Notes: a model not told the origin generated them from the letters alone. Counted from the first letter of the stretch, positions 29,286 to 40,748 are shown. The stretch is DNA of 64,000 nucleotides from Blepharisma stoltei (GCA_914767885.1 CAJZBQ010000053.1:310001-374000); one strand, 5' to 3'. Numbers and translations are program-made.

Positions 29286-31485
29286 TTATATGTGAGCTCC
29301 ATTACATAAACCAATGCAGGGATGACTCAGCTCGTGATGCATTTCATAGTATTTCTTTGTGATAGACCTCGTTGCTTTATATGGAGTTGTTTTCGGCTTA
29401 AATGTACAATTTTTAGTCTCTAATTGTATCCTTGTTTCTCTGGCTTTGCTTATTTTTTCTTGCCTATTTTGAGTCATATCGTAGCATCTCTCATAAATGC
29501 TCCCTTCCCGAGAATGCCCAGGGCTGCTATTTATGGCAGGCTGAAATGTATATGGCTGAGGGCTTTGTTTCCTTTTTTTGCTGGTGTTTAATAGTTTACT
29601 TTTCTCGTCCTGAGATAAAATAGTCATCAAATTTTCCATTGCTACACAAAAATCATTGAAGCTCAAACCATCAGGGATTTCTGCTAACTCTTCAAGAAAT
29701 GGGGACAAAATTTTGTAGAGATCAGGGTCAATTTTATCTTTGTCGACTAAATCGCTTCGAATTCTATCATTTTCAGAGGGATTCAATAATTTGAAAATTT
29801 CAATCCATCTGTGATGCTTTGTTTTTTGAATTAATTTTTGTGACCTATTGTTAGTCAAACTTCCTCTAGGGGTTTGATTTTCTAATTCTTCCCATAGTAA
29901 AAAGTATTTTCTTACTTATTCGTAGGGATTTTTAACATTATTTTTAAATAGTAAATTTAAATTTACTTATTATTTATTGGCAGTTTTTAAAAATGCAAAT
30001 TGCGCATTTACCTCCAATAATAAGCAAATTTCAATCTATTTTACTCATTAAAAATTTTTTGCAAAAACTTCCACAAATAAGCAAGAAATGGTTTACTACA
30101 GGGGATGTAAGTCGAACTTTTGTTTGTAAAGTTTATTTTTTCCTGCGATATTTAATTTCCTAGGAGTTTCTGGCATTTTGCAAGTTTTTGGTGAGAAAAA
30201 GGGTCTCCCTGATACTGGATCTTTCATGTTTTCTTCTTCATATTTTTTAAGCTGCTCTATCTTAAAATCAACAGTTTTTCCAAACTGAATCAGCCTATCA
30301 GCAACTTCTCTGGCATGATCAATTGTAATTGGGTTTTCTTTTGGTTTACTCAAGCTACATAAGTCTTACTAGTACTCTTCCAGCTGCTTCTTTTTTATTT
30401 CCAAAATTTTAGCTTGATCATAAAGCTCTTCATGTTTTGGCTTAATATTTTTTTGCGATTTTGAGTTTATAAGCTTTTCGCTTCTGGAATTTACTTTTGG
30501 CTTAAATGTACAATCCTGATCTTCACTTCTCAATGAAGGTCTATGCTTTTTTGGCTCCTTAGAATTTGAAGAAACATTTAAGTTCGGTTTTGGAGAGTAA
30601 TGGTGAATCACTGGGCGAAATGTCAGCTCTAGTGACTCTTTTGCCATCTCTTTTAATTTTTCTTGTTGCATAAGAGAAACTAGCTTGGATTTTTGGGCAA
30701 TTCCTTTCTTGTAAAACAATAAGGAATAAAATGGTGATGTTGGCGCAAATTGGTCTCCGAGAGAGCAATCCCTATGTAAAGATTGGATCTATCCTGATGA
30801 GCTGAAAACAAAGACTCCTGCCCTTTTGAAATAGTCCTTCGGGTTCTGGGGTAGCCTTGCCGAAGAGGAAAATTTTGTTTCTCCCCGAAAGTTTTCCTGT
30901 CTCTGCAGATAGGCTAGACGTTTTTGCTTCTCATATAGTCTTTGTCTATCGGGATTAGCAGGGTACCCTGCAATGGACGCTCTAGCCCAGGGAGCTGATT
31001 CTCAAATTAGGCAAGTCTCGCCAGAAAATTCAAGGGGTGGAATTTGGTTGGGCCTTACACCATTTGCACTCTGGTGTATACACATTCCAACGTAGGTCAC
31101 CTTTCCTTGAGTCAAAGTAGTCAAGCTAGTAGGGGTCCTGCTTATGGACGTATAATTTTAATCTCTAATCTTTCTTGTAAAGCTCTTCACCAATATTCCT
31201 TATACTCTGAGTGCTTGATTCAGGCTGCTGGATGCTTTTCTGAGGAGTCTTGGTTTCAGTTTCTTCTTCAATAAGTGACTCAATGCAATTCTCAATATGG
31301 GCAGCCAATTTTGTGCACTTGTCTAAGTTTAAATTATGTTTAACTGCAAATTCCCTGGCCAGTTGAATAGGCTCGTCATCAGCATGGACCACAATTTCAT
31401 CTGAGGCGTTGCCAATGTTGACTGTTATTCTCAAAACTTCTTCAGCTTGCTCAGCTTGCTCAGGTAACTCAAGTGGATCTTCCAT
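29286..31485 (-). CDS. Protist protein with F-x-P-K repeats
   Basis: 501 aa joined from four pieces: insert 30716-31181 removed, intron 30355-30369 spliced, IES 29897-30109 removed (2200 minus 694 gives 502 codons). After a weakly conserved N-terminal segment there are repeated short motifs of the type CTFKPKVN, LTFRPVIH and TFQPAINS, embedded in basic, disordered sequence. The middle (EIFKLLNPSENDRI...) is helical. Such repeats are common in ciliate proteins of the cortex and cilia, but no domain is identified. The frame is firmly supported: each of the three joins is required and gives sensible sequence (EELYKKGIAQKS, EEYYLSKPKE, FDLWEELEN). Confidence 0.72.
29897..30109. mobile_element. 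IES in the F-x-P gene
   Basis: TA at 29895 and 30108. Inverted ends ATTTTCTTACTTATTCGTAG versus ATTTCTTGCTTATTTGTGG (read from the right). Confidence 0.85.
30355..30369 (-). other. 15-nt intron
   Basis: Minus-strand GTAAGACTTATGTAG; skips two in-frame stops (TAG TAA). Confidence 0.9.
30716..31181. mobile_element. Retroposon-like insert, family R1
   Basis: Flanked by CTTTCTTGTAAA at 30704-30715 and 31170-31181. Homologous along its length to 40181-40604 (AAATGGTGA, GCCTTGCCGAAGAGG, TTTTGTTTCTCCCCGAA). Removal gives the reading EELYKKGIAQ. Confidence 0.88.
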
Positions 31486-31589
31486 ATGATTTATGTGAAT
31501 ATTAAATAGTTCATAAACATCGAATATATTAATTTGAAATTGATGAGACAGCTATAGATTTGATTATATAATTGATTAAAATAAAAATA

Positions 31590-32385
31590 ATGGGTTGTGC
31601 GTCATCTCGAAGTCCTTTTGATAACAAAACTATGCAGAAGCTGATAAATGAGTATATTGAAGAAACAAAGCTAGACCAAGTTACTTGCAATTTTATTAAC
31701 AAAACCATTGGAGAAATTATTTTTCAGGGAAAAATCTAGTGAGCGAGTAAAAATATTTTAAAAAGTGATAATTATTATAATGAAATCTCAAATAATTCAT
31801 TAAATAAAAATAATTTGTACTCTAAAATATAAATTTAAATTTATTTATACTTTCACATTTTTGCAATTTGGGATTTTGAGTTTTTGAAAAAAAAATTATA
31901 TAAAATTTTAAAATAAAAATACCTCATGCGATCTTTTTTACCCATTCACAGAGGAGAGTAAGAGACTTGATATTCAATGCAGGGGAGATTTGATTGATAG
32001 ATCTTCATATGAGATGCTTGCAAAGAATTGGCACTTAAAAGCGAATTTTAGCTTATTTACTAAGACTAATTTTATATCGAAGTCTGATCTAAAGCTAAGT
32101 CTTTTAGTTTTTAGTAAAGATTCAGACGAATCAAAAGTAGCCCTCTTAAAAGAAATTGCAAGCACTAATAATCGATTAGCCATGAGGTATCCAGAATTAG
32201 CCTACCAGCTAGTGTATCAAAGGATTCCTGAAGAATTAGCAAGGATGAAAAAAATTTCTGAAGCAGAAAAAGTAGCCTATATTAACAAAAAAAGACTATC
32301 AGCTGGTACCAGTGCCTGTTTATTTTTCAGTAACTACATGGAAAATCCTGAAAATTTGAAGACTATAAATATTGATATAAATTAA
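31590..32385 (+). CDS. N-terminally acylated small protein (MGCASS)
   Basis: 172 aa after removing the IES at 31684-31960. The N terminus MGCASSRS fits N-myristoylation of Gly2 plus palmitoylation of Cys3, so membrane attachment is likely. The rest is helical with no known domain (SYEMLAKNWHLKANFSLF, KVALLKEIASTNNRLAMRYPELAYQLV). The IES cuts after the first 31 codons. Standard start; no other ATG nearby. Confidence 0.72.
31684..31960. mobile_element. Degenerate family A IES
   Basis: TA at 31682 and 31959. Recognisable AACAAAACCATTGGAGAAAT and the family A body (AAAGTGATAATTATTATAAT). The terminal motifs are strongly eroded, yet the junction LDQV-KRLDIQ is exact. Confidence 0.8.
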
Positions 32386-32476
32386 TGAAAATCAGTTGAT
32401 TAATGATCGCTTAAAATGGCTGCTATTAATCAAAAAATAATATATTACATTATTAGTTTAAAATTATGGCAGTTTA

Positions 32477-33327
32477 TTACTCCTGGTCCTGAAAAAGGCT
32501 TTCCTTAGGATAGGAACTTTCTTTCGCACAAAATTCCATTATTTTTTCCAATACGTTGCCCTTTAGTCTCTTATGCAAGTTATTCCATCGATTTTTCACA
32601 GCGTTTTCAGTTCTTCCGTTCATGGCTTTACTAATAAGACTTCATGAGTTCCCATATTTCGTATGGAGAGTAGCCAATTCCAAGTCTTCTTTAAGATCCC
32701 AGTCCCCCTCTATGTAGATTTTACTTTTAATGTTTGGGTCCAAGTGGTTGCACCATCTTTCTCTGCAATGCTTACCCTGCCGAAGTTCTTCTCCATTATG
32801 CAGAAAAAGGTTGATCTTTTTAGCAATGAGCGCCCATGATTTATTCTGATGCCTGACTACATGATCGTATAAGATTTCGTCTTCCTCTTTAGTTCACTGG
32901 GCATTTCGAACTCCACCTCGATTTAAGGATGAGTTTTGGCTCACCGTGGCGGGATGGGTGCAGGTCAAATGACTTTGCCATTTTGATAGGCTCCATTTCA
33001 CCGAAAAATTTTTGGCCGAAAATTAATTGAAAAATTTTTGATAGTGTGGCATTTGACCGAAAAAAAAGTTAATATTAGGCCAAATGTCCGCGCTATCAAA
33101 AATTTTCAAATTGATTTCGATGAAATGTACACTGTCAAAATCCACGGTCATTTGACATGGAGCCTGGCGGAATATTTGATACTCGGATAATTCGCGGAAA
33201 AAACTGGAGAGAGCTCTCCAGTGATGGGGCTTTGAGAGTATGGAATCCACACTATCTGGTTATTGTCAGTAAATGCCGGCATCTCGCACTGATTCTGCAT
33301 TGCTGCTTCATAGTTCTGATGAGCCAT
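32477..33327 (-). CDS. R2R3 Myb-like DNA-binding protein
   Basis: 210 aa after removing the IES at 32953-33170. Two Myb repeats occupy about residues 80-190: R2 with W (TGA-coded) TKEEDEILYDHVV...SWALIAKKI..KHCRERWCNHL and R3 with WDLKEDLELATLHTKYGNSWSLISKAMNGRTENAVKNRWNN. Tryptophan spacing is canonical, with two of the Trp codons being TGA. The N terminus is a disordered stretch. Start chosen at ATG 33327, because upstream codons give only a TTG. Sequence-specific DNA binding is expected; targets unknown. Confidence 0.87.
32953..33170. mobile_element. IES with a 6-bp non-TA pointer
   Basis: TGGCGG at 32947-32952 and 33165-33170 (CCGCCA on the coding strand). Inverted ends share GTCAAATGAC and GGCTCCAT. 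Joining reads SIKYSATVSQNSS; no TA pair near the ends restores the frame. Confidence 0.8.
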
Positions 33328-33811
33328 TTTTATTTCTTTTAATGACCACAAAATACTGCATAGTATAATTACTATTTAAATTCTTATAGAATTGCAGGTA
33401 TTTGTGGTTATGCATTTAAAATGTTTGGTTAATTAATTTAGAGAATGCTCATGAATAGTGATAAAAAGGTTTACTATAAGAAAATAGGATGATGCTTGAA
33501 GTGCAGATGTTTCTGTCATTATAGCTGGGTTTTCTTCAAATTAATATTTCTTGGCTATTTATTATTGTATTATCTACCACAAGTAAGGGCTTAGAGAGAA
33601 ATACTATTTTAGATTTTATTCTTTGAAATTATCGAGTATACTTTGCCCATCTATTAAGATATATGACGACATTTTGCATGAAGTTGAAGAATAGCAGAAA
33701 TGATTGTTGTTAGAAATTTAGATTTCAGAATTACTGCTAGATGAATGATAGTGTATTCCTAAGTCCATTTGATAAAATTAAATATATCAGTTATAGAATA
33801 GAAATTACTGA

Positions 33812-34727
33812 CTCCCTTTCTTTAAATTGGAACAAAATATAGGTAAAAATTTCCATTTTTTGGTAAATTACCCCCCTTTAAATTGGAACAAAATTCAATT
33901 TTTAAATAAAAAATTTTATAGATAAAAATCGCAATTTTTATGTAAAAAGTTTTGATATAAGTTAAAAGTTTCTTCTTAACTAAAATTAAAAATTTAGTTA
34001 TAGGATTTGCCCCTAGGATGGCGCTATATGGCGCCATCCTAGGGCAAGCGAAAATTGGCTCCACACGGGAACCGTATTCCACGTGTGGAGAGCCATTTTT
34101 CCACGTGTGGAATCCACATTTTCCCACGTGGAAAAATGGCTCCACACGTGGAACACAATTCCCGTGTGGAGCCGTGTCTCCAATTGCCCGAGGATGGCGC
34201 AATATAGCGCCATCCTCGGGCAATTTCTATATATCTTGCTCTCATTTAAAGGAGAGAGTATAAAGAGCATCTTATTTACATAAATTTATTATCCTTAATC
34301 AAAAAAAATTTTTTCTTGTTTTAGATAAAGTAATATTATTATTAAATGACTTTGATATAAATTCAATGCGAATTCTTTACAAAATTTGAAAATTTACTTA
34401 TTTCTTGCTTTATTTTAAAGAATAGAGTATAAATGACATCTTAATTAAACAAAATTAGGACTTTGATCGATAAATTTTCTAAAAAATTTTTTTTGAATTT
34501 TTTTTTTATCAATAAAAATAATAATTTTTATGTAAATAGTTTTGATGCCAATTAATAGTGGCGTATTAACTAATAATAAAAATTTAGTTATATATTGCTT
34601 TGCTTTAAAGGATAAAGAGTAAATAGCATTGAAATTTTTATATAAATTTATTTTTTATAAAAAAATTTTCTTAACACCCCTTTAAATTGGAACAAAAATT
34701 TTTGTTCCAATTTAAAGGGGGGAGTGA
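33812..34727. mobile_element. Family B element with internal tandem repeats
   Basis: Left CTCCCTTTCTTTAAATTGG with an inward copy at 33884; right hairpin CCCCTTTAAATTGG...CCAATTTAAAGGGG. The middle has about three degenerate ~230-bp repeats (AAAAATTTAGTTATA, GCTTTGCTTTAAAGG). Flanked by TGA rather than TTA. Holds the family F palindrome at 34001-34231. Confidence 0.82.
34001..34231. mobile_element. Family F palindrome nested in family B
   Basis: Ends TATAGGATTTGCCC and GGGCAATTTCTATA; inside, palindromes of GGATGGCGC/GCGCCATCC and repeated CCACGTGTGGA. GC-rich in an AT-rich host. Confidence 0.8.
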
Positions 34728-34824
34728 GGACTTTGTATCGCTTCAATAGTGAAATAACTTTCGATTAATAATTAATTTAAATTCTATTAATTTCAAACAT
34801 TACATTTCTTTTGAAAATATACGT

Positions 34825-35694
34825 CTAAGAATAGCCGCTTGCTTTCACTTTGACTTCAATTGTCTCAATCTGCTTTTTTGTGTGTGATATATATGTTTCC
34901 AGCGTTGATATTTTATTATACAATTCCATTAATTTTTGCCTTTTTCCTTCTGCACTTAGCTCTTCACGCTTCTTTTCCGCTAAATTAATTCCTTCAACAT
35001 TAGCCTCAAGCTCCTTAACTGGAGAAAGATTATTACTAATTTGATGAGGATCCATAAGAAACGACTCAATAATTTCCTCTTCATTTCAAGATGCACCCTT
35101 ATATAGAATCGGCTCGTTTGACTCAAATATAGATTTTCCCCTGTTTTTATTTCCATCCATTTCTGTTTTCAACGGGGAATTTTTCCTTCTTTTTAAAGTT
35201 CCGTAAAATCGGTTTTTTATAGCAACAGGGACCCTACCTGGCAAGAAAGTGGCTATTTTTTTCCAATTTCCTCCGTACTTACTATATAACTCAAAAATCA
35301 AGCTGTCTTCTTCTTTTGATCAGTTTAATTTTTTCTCTAATAAATCTGCGTTTTTCTTGCTCTTTAGTAATGAAAATTGGACATTATTTTTGGCTAAATT
35401 TGAATTCAGGCTAAGGTTACTTTTAGAAAGATTTTCAATTTCATTCATTTCATATAATTCTGGTCTTTTCGGCATTTCTTCTGTCGATGAATGCGCTGGG
35501 GATTCATCAAATTCAGAGGAAGATATTGAACGGGGCTCTAATGAAAGAGATAAGTTCAGTGTTGCGTTGTTTGAGAGAGGAGCTGGAGTTTGGAAAGAAG
35601 TGTCTTCTAGACAAAGAGAGTTGATGATTGGGAAGTTGCTATCCCAATAATCAGAGGCATTTTCTAATGCAGGTAACCACTCCATCTTACACAC
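34825..35694 (-). CDS. Single-repeat Myb/SANT protein
   Basis: 289 aa in one frame with two TGA-Trp codons. One of them begins the Myb repeat: W-SKEEDSLIFELYSKYGGNWKKIATFLPGRVPVAIKNRFYGTLKRR at about 126-172. This is close to the third Myb repeat of plant and protist factors. An N-terminal acidic/Ser-rich region may be an activation segment; a C-terminal coiled coil (about 215-285) suggests dimerisation. It is a neighbour of another Myb gene but not a duplicate. Start ATG 35694 or the second ATG nine bases on. Confidence 0.85.
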
Positions 35695-35990
35695 TTAAAA
35701 AACTTTATTTCCATAAATTCGATGGTTGAATGCTTAATAATCAAGCAAATATATAAAAATTCTTAAAATCATATTTTTATTGCTGACAAAAATTTAAATG
35801 TAAATCGAGCATTTCGGTATTTATTTAGACAATATCATTAAATTTTCTTTAATTAAATATGGACAAACCCTTGCTTTAATTCTTTATTTGTTGAATTCAT
35901 TTTAAGCCTAACATGCTTTATTATAAAAGTAATAGCATAGTCTTATCTTTGGAAATGCTTAAGTAATAGGGTTTTTTTTAAATTAAGCTT

Positions 35991-36350
35991 CTAACGAAAC
36001 TCTAAAATCTCGTGGTTTTCTTCAATCATTTCTAATGATTCTATCACATCCCTATTCGTCATGATTCTTGCATAGATGTAAAGTGGCATTATAATCGCAG
36101 CCATAGTCAATGAAAAAAGTGGAGCACTATCAATCACTTGAGCAGCAGGAAAATATCGCTTTAAACTGAATCCAAGGGCAACTCCAAGTAAGCAAAATCC
36201 TCATTCTTTGTAATATTGATCTTTCCTTGTCTTATAAATAAGATCCTTTTCTTGCTCATTGTAAGGGGTCATTCTAAGCAATTGATCCGCTCTTTTATAT
36301 TCTTCTCTCCAAGTATCCTGATAGCTTTGAGGGATTATGACGTTTCCCAT
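35991..36350 (-). CDS. Small two-helix membrane protein
   Basis: 119 aa, with TGA-Trp in YYKEWGFCLL. Soluble N-terminal 55 residues (tyrosine-rich and charged), then two hydrophobic stretches (GFCLLGVALGFSLK and LFSLTMAAIIMPLYIYA), then an acidic tail. Size and shape match the NDUFB/assembly-type small proteins of mitochondria, but the family is not recognised. Confidence 0.68.
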
Positions 36351-36686
36351 GTGATTAGTTTATTATTATCTATATCTAGCTTAATAAGCCGACTAGCATT
36401 GTTTATTTTACCAAGTTAATATTAGTTCAGATATCTTATAATGAAATAGCTTACTGCAGAATTCTTTTTCAGGATCTTTTAAAGTGGATGTGGGAAATGA
36501 AAATCAAAAATCTTTTTATAATAAAGATATGGCTTTAATTGTTTATTCAAAAGAATTCATACCTATAAAAATACTTATTAACGAATCCTTCGATTCAATG
36601 CACAGATTAAGATTATATTATTGGTTTTTTCTCATCAGACAAATATCAGTAATTAATTCTCTTATACAATGTTCAGTTAGTTTTAA
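36351..36686. other. Intergenic, AT-rich
   Basis: A 90-codon plus-strand frame from 36484 crosses the real start of the next gene in another frame and is most likely chance. Nothing else seen. Confidence 0.4.
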
Positions 36687-38238
36687 ATGGAAAAATATTT
36701 TCCCTCTAGCACAACTGATGCCACAAGAAGTAACCTTAATTCGACGTCAAAACTGAGTAGCACTCAAAAACAACTAAGTCCAAATAAAGGCATCCAGATG
36801 CATGCATTGGCTCAAGCCCGGAAAAAGCTTGATAACCAAGTTTTATTGCTTCAAAATCGAATTAAACACTTAGAAACAGAGCGCTGTAAGGACCCCCCCT
36901 CATTTGTCGAATTTTCTAGTCTTTTTTTATAAGAATTTTTTTTTTCAGGACCTCATTTGTCCCAAAATCTAGTCAAAAACGATTTGTCCAATTTTCTAGT
37001 CTTTTTTGCATTTTTTCGAATGCCCTAAATTCTAGTTTTTTACTTTAAAAAAACTAGAAAATGAGACAATTGAGGTCCTGAAAATTTTTTTTCTCTATCA
37101 AAAATTTTGACTAGAAAATTGGACAAATGAGGTCCTAAAAACATTTTTTTTTTCCTATAAAAAAAACTAGAAAAATGGACAAATGATAAAAGACTAGAAA
37201 ATTGGACAAATGAGGGGGGGGGGGGTCCTTAGATCAGAGCGAACAATTGACCTCGCCAAAACTATAACTTACTTACTTTATTAATTAGGCGGCTAGTCGA
37301 GGTCCGCTTGTTAACTCGGTTACCAAGGATCCACCAGGGGATTATCCGCTTTTTGGGACGCGTACTTCTTTCAGGTTTCCTCTCTCCTCCTTGCCACTTT
37401 GCGGTGGCTCCAGTCTTGAGTGGGCGGACTATGGGTTCCTGGGCCTTGCTTCCTGGTGCAGTGCAGTGACGACCTTGCCTGATATAATTAAAATATGTGC
37501 TCGGAAGCTGCGTGGCCGGAGGCCATGCCAGGTGGAGACCCATATTTTAATTATGCCAAAGCTATGACACAAAGGCGCCAAGAAGTTAGAAAAAAATACA
37601 ATGCCGATAAAGAGCTTCAAATTCAAAAGAAAATCAATTGTGCCAAAGATTTAGATGCTAAAAAACGACTTATATCCCAAGAAAGAGAAAAAAGAAAAGA
37701 GAGCTTGAACCAGACCAAACAAAAATTGCTAATAGATAAGAAAAGAGCGAGCTCTGCAGTTAAACAAGCAAAGCTAATTAACGAATCGACAAGAAAAGAG
37801 CAAGAAGAGCTTAATAGAAGCTTGGCAAAAAATCAGGCAGAGAAAATAGTTGTTGCCTCTAAAAAGAAAAGAGAAATTCAGGAAGAAAAATCAAAAAAAC
37901 TTAAGCTTGAGGCAGAATTACGGTATATAGAAAGAATTGAAGAGGAAACTAAGTATCAAGAAACTGCGAAACAGAGAATAAAAGAATTGGAAGCGAGAGA
38001 AGAAGAGCTTGCAGGGAGCTTAAAGAAAACTTTATTAAGGAAAGAAAGCGTTTTAAGCCGTCTAGGCAGTTCACAATCTTTGAACTCGACCTTTTATTCC
38101 CAGCATTGGCTGCCTCATTCACCATCAAAGTGTTTATGCGTGCACACGCCAAACTCTGGAGATCAAATTTTCGATGATATTTCAATAAACTATATTGAAT
38201 ATGTGCCTTTTGATGTTGTTGATATTACAAATGATTAA
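36687..38238 (+). CDS. Coiled-coil protein interrupted twice
   Basis: 302 aa after removing the IES at 36889-37231 and the retroposon-like insert at 37261-37560 (1552 minus 643 gives 303 codons). The exon between the two inserts is only about 30 bp (RSERTIDLAK). Residues about 40-225 form a long charged coiled coil rich in Lys/Glu (KKKREIQEEKSKKLKLEAEL). A C-terminal 70 residues are not coiled. Function unknown; a cytoskeletal role is plausible from composition only. Confidence 0.72.
36889..37231. mobile_element. Family E IES
   Basis: TA at 36887 and 37230. Ends AGGACCCCCCCTCATTTGTC and its inverse. The motif (AGGACCTCATTTGTCC.. CTAGTCTTTT) recurs several times inside in both orientations, so the element is a stack of inverted motif copies. 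Confidence 0.88.
37261..37560. mobile_element. Retroposon-like insert, family R2
   Basis: Flanked by GCCAAAACTATAAC (37255-37268) and GCCAAAGCTATGAC (37555-37568), an aged target duplication. Right 80 bp homologous to the right end of 21039-21536. Removal keeps the frame (DLAKAMTQRR). Confidence 0.82.
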
Positions 38239-38406
38239 AATATGTCTAAAGTAGTTAGATAATTTGAGATAAAATTTTAAAAATAAAGAATTATTTGACG
38301 ATAAGATATTTGGCATAGATAAATCAAAGGAAATTATGAATAATATTATTATAGAAATTAAAATAAAAGAGAAAGTTTATATAGCAAGTGTTTTATATAT
38401 TACATA

Positions 38407-39377
38407 CTAATCTAATAAAACTGGCGCCCGGCATATTGGACAGCTCAGATTTATCGTTAGCCATTTTCTAATGCATTCTGAGTGGAAAAAATGTCTAGAA
38501 TCGCATTCCAACACCACAATTTTCTCCTTATTCATATATTCAAAAGCACAAATCGGACAAACCACATCTCCATGATGCACTTCATAGTCATACTCAACCC
38601 AATCAAGTTCTTTTATTATTCGTCTTGAGGTTTGGAAATCTTCACTCGGAGACAAAAAAATTAATAATAAAATTGCTATCGGTAAGCACGCACAAACACT
38701 AATAATGATAAGAGTGGGTATCATTAAATACATATAGAAGTTTTCCCTATATGGTCCGATAAGGGCTGTGGGTTTTCTGTGGAATTCTTCTGCTGGTTGA
38801 ACCATCAGTGAATTGGTCAAACCAACGCACTGAGTTGGCTTGACCAACAGAGGGATTCCACGGAGAACCCACGGCCCTTATCGGACCATATAGCGAAAAC
38901 TCCGATATAACCTAGCACAATCAGTATAAAAGTTAGCTCAGTTAGTTCAGGTGCCTCATTTTGGCAGTTATTACAAGATCAGAACCATGCATTTCCTGGA
39001 ATCAATCAAAAAGTATAAATAAGTGCATGAGATTTAAAGGACACCTGCAAGTAATGATTTTCTATAATTTCTTCTCCATCCCTTGCTCTTTTTATATACG
39101 GAATTCTACACATTGAAAGAATTAGATAGATAATGTCAAGGATCATGCTGAAATAAACTCATTCAAATAGTGGCTCGTCACAAGAAGTTTCAAAAGATGA
39201 AATCACAAAACTAGAAAAGGAAATTTTGGCAGAGGCTATTATGAGTCTGATGAGTAATAAAATATATGAGCAGTACAGAGCTTTCTGGATTTGTATATAG
39301 AGGTTCTCTCTAACAGTTTGCTGTGATAAGCTAGAATTCTGTTCTTGGGAAATATTTAGAGGTGATCTTTCATCCAT
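38407..39377 (-). CDS. Membrane RING-H2 ubiquitin ligase
   Basis: 265 aa after removing the palindromic IES at 38735-38907. Four hydrophobic segments lie between about 20 and 185 (for example YILLLIRLIIASAKI, MILDIIYLILSM, TFILIVLGYMYLMI, LIIISVCACLPIAILLLIF). The C-terminal RING-H2 has CPICAFEY...CDSRHFFHSECIRKWL..SCPICRAP with all eight ligands. Such proteins are E3 ligases of endomembranes. Three TGA codons are Trp in the membrane region. The IES splits a membrane helix. Confidence 0.85.
38735..38907. mobile_element. Family F palindromic IES
   Basis: Pointers TATA at 38733 and 38906. Ends TATAGAAGTTTTCCC / GAAAACTCCGATATA; palindromic arms of about 55 bp (ATATGGTCCGATAAGGGC). Confidence 0.9.
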
Positions 39378-39478
39378 TAATTTAACGGCTATATCAAAAT
39401 TTCTTATAATAAAATTAAAATAATAGATAGAAATCACAAATATTATTATAGTTTATAATGATAAAATCTGAAATTAAT

Positions 39479-40748
39479 TTACTCGATTTTTACAATCATA
39501 TCAGTTTTCTTTGTAGATAGATTGAATTGATATAGATTGCCATAGCAAAATATAAAATAAACTGAGTTTTCCAGGTAGACTTTATATGAAATAAGATTTG
39601 TGCCAAACACTGAAGAATTCCCAAGAGATTTTCAGCTGTAAATATTATCTTCTTCACTTTCAAAAATATCTCCTGATGTTTGTAAAACATAGCCTCTGCT
39701 ATTGCCGACACAGATAATTTTGCAGGAATCAGGAGTCAATTGAAGCAGGTCTGTATAGCATTCTGAGAAGGTATCATAAATATATAGCTTGGAATGCTTT
39801 ATTCCTGATAGTAATATTTTCCCTTTATAAGAATCGCAATTGCTGAAAGTTCCAGGCTCTTGTAGATCAGTTGTGTTTTGCCATCTGTTCTCTTGAAGAC
39901 TATATATTTGGGATGCGCTGACAGCTTTCCCGTTATATCCTCCAAATACATATACTTTTCCATTAAAATAGACACCTCCTGACGCAAAGAAAGGCTTTCC
40001 ACTTGATAAGAGCTCAATCTTAAAATCTGAATGAATTATAAAAGCCAAGCCAGACATGGGTAGCCAATTTCCATAACAAAAAATCCTATTATTAGGAAGT
40101 TGGCACATAAGAGTAAATCTATTAATAGGTTCTGGCAATGCTATTTTCCTTTCCTCTTTCGATAAATTCTTAATATCAACCAAATAAAATGGTGACATTG
40201 ACGGAAATTGGACTCCGAGGCGCACTCCCTATGGAGTAGATAGGAAAGATCCTGATGAAGCTGAAAGCAAGGGCTTCGGTCCTTCTTATAGTAGGCCTTC
40301 AGGTTTGGGGATGCCTTGCCGAAGAGGGAAGTTTTGTTTCTCCCCGAAGGTTTTCCTGTCCTGCTGGATGGGGCTAGACATGTTTTGCCCTACCACATGG
40401 TTTCCCTAATTGGGACCATCGGGGCACTTGATAGACGGTGGCAGGTGGCTCAGGTCGGAAAATCCAAAATGGAATCGGGCGAGAAGTATGGCAACATCAG
40501 AATCTCTTTCTAGGGCTGTGGTGGAGCCAAGACGGGCGATGAATAGTGTGTTGCCGCTTATGGCTGTTCTTAATTTTTAATTTTTTAATTTAATTAATAT
40601 CAACAATAGATAAAACATTTGAGCGGAGCTGGAAATACATTAGCTTAGAATAATCTAAGTTTTTTTTGACTCAACTATTTTCAAAGAGCTTTAAATTTGG
40701 CTTTAATTCAGCCTTTCCTCCTTCTTTGCTATCCTCAGTATTTTTCAT
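39479..40748 (-). CDS. Kelch-repeat protein
   Basis: 281 aa after removing the insert 40181-40604; ends through a TGA-Trp at the end of the long frame (NIYS-W-KSLGNSS). At least two kelch units are visible: FASGGVYFNGKVYVFGGYNGKAVSASQIY followed by ENRWQNTTDLQEPG, and SNCDSYKGKILLSGIKHSKLYIYDTFSE. This would be a partial beta propeller. No BTB or F-box is seen in the N-terminal 50 residues. A protein-binding scaffold is the safest description. Confidence 0.8.
40181..40604. mobile_element. Retroposon-like insert, family R1
   Basis: Flanked by TTAATATCAAC at 40170-40180 and 40594-40604. Homologous to 30716-31181. Ends in an AT-only tail (TTAATTTTTAATTTTTTAA) before the second target copy. Confidence 0.88.

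Larger units (their letters stand above)
33328..34824. other. Divergent/convergent spacer filled by a family B element
   Basis: No gene. Mostly the 0.9-kb family B element and its nested palindrome; the first 480 bp are AT-rich without features. Confidence 0.45.

Noticed and set aside
34013-34283. Several overlapping ORFs on both strands in the GC-rich palindrome
   Set aside because: They mirror each other because the sequence is self-complementary; no codon bias or domain.
36484-36756. 90-codon plus-strand frame
   Set aside because: It overlaps the start of the coiled-coil gene in another frame and has no features.
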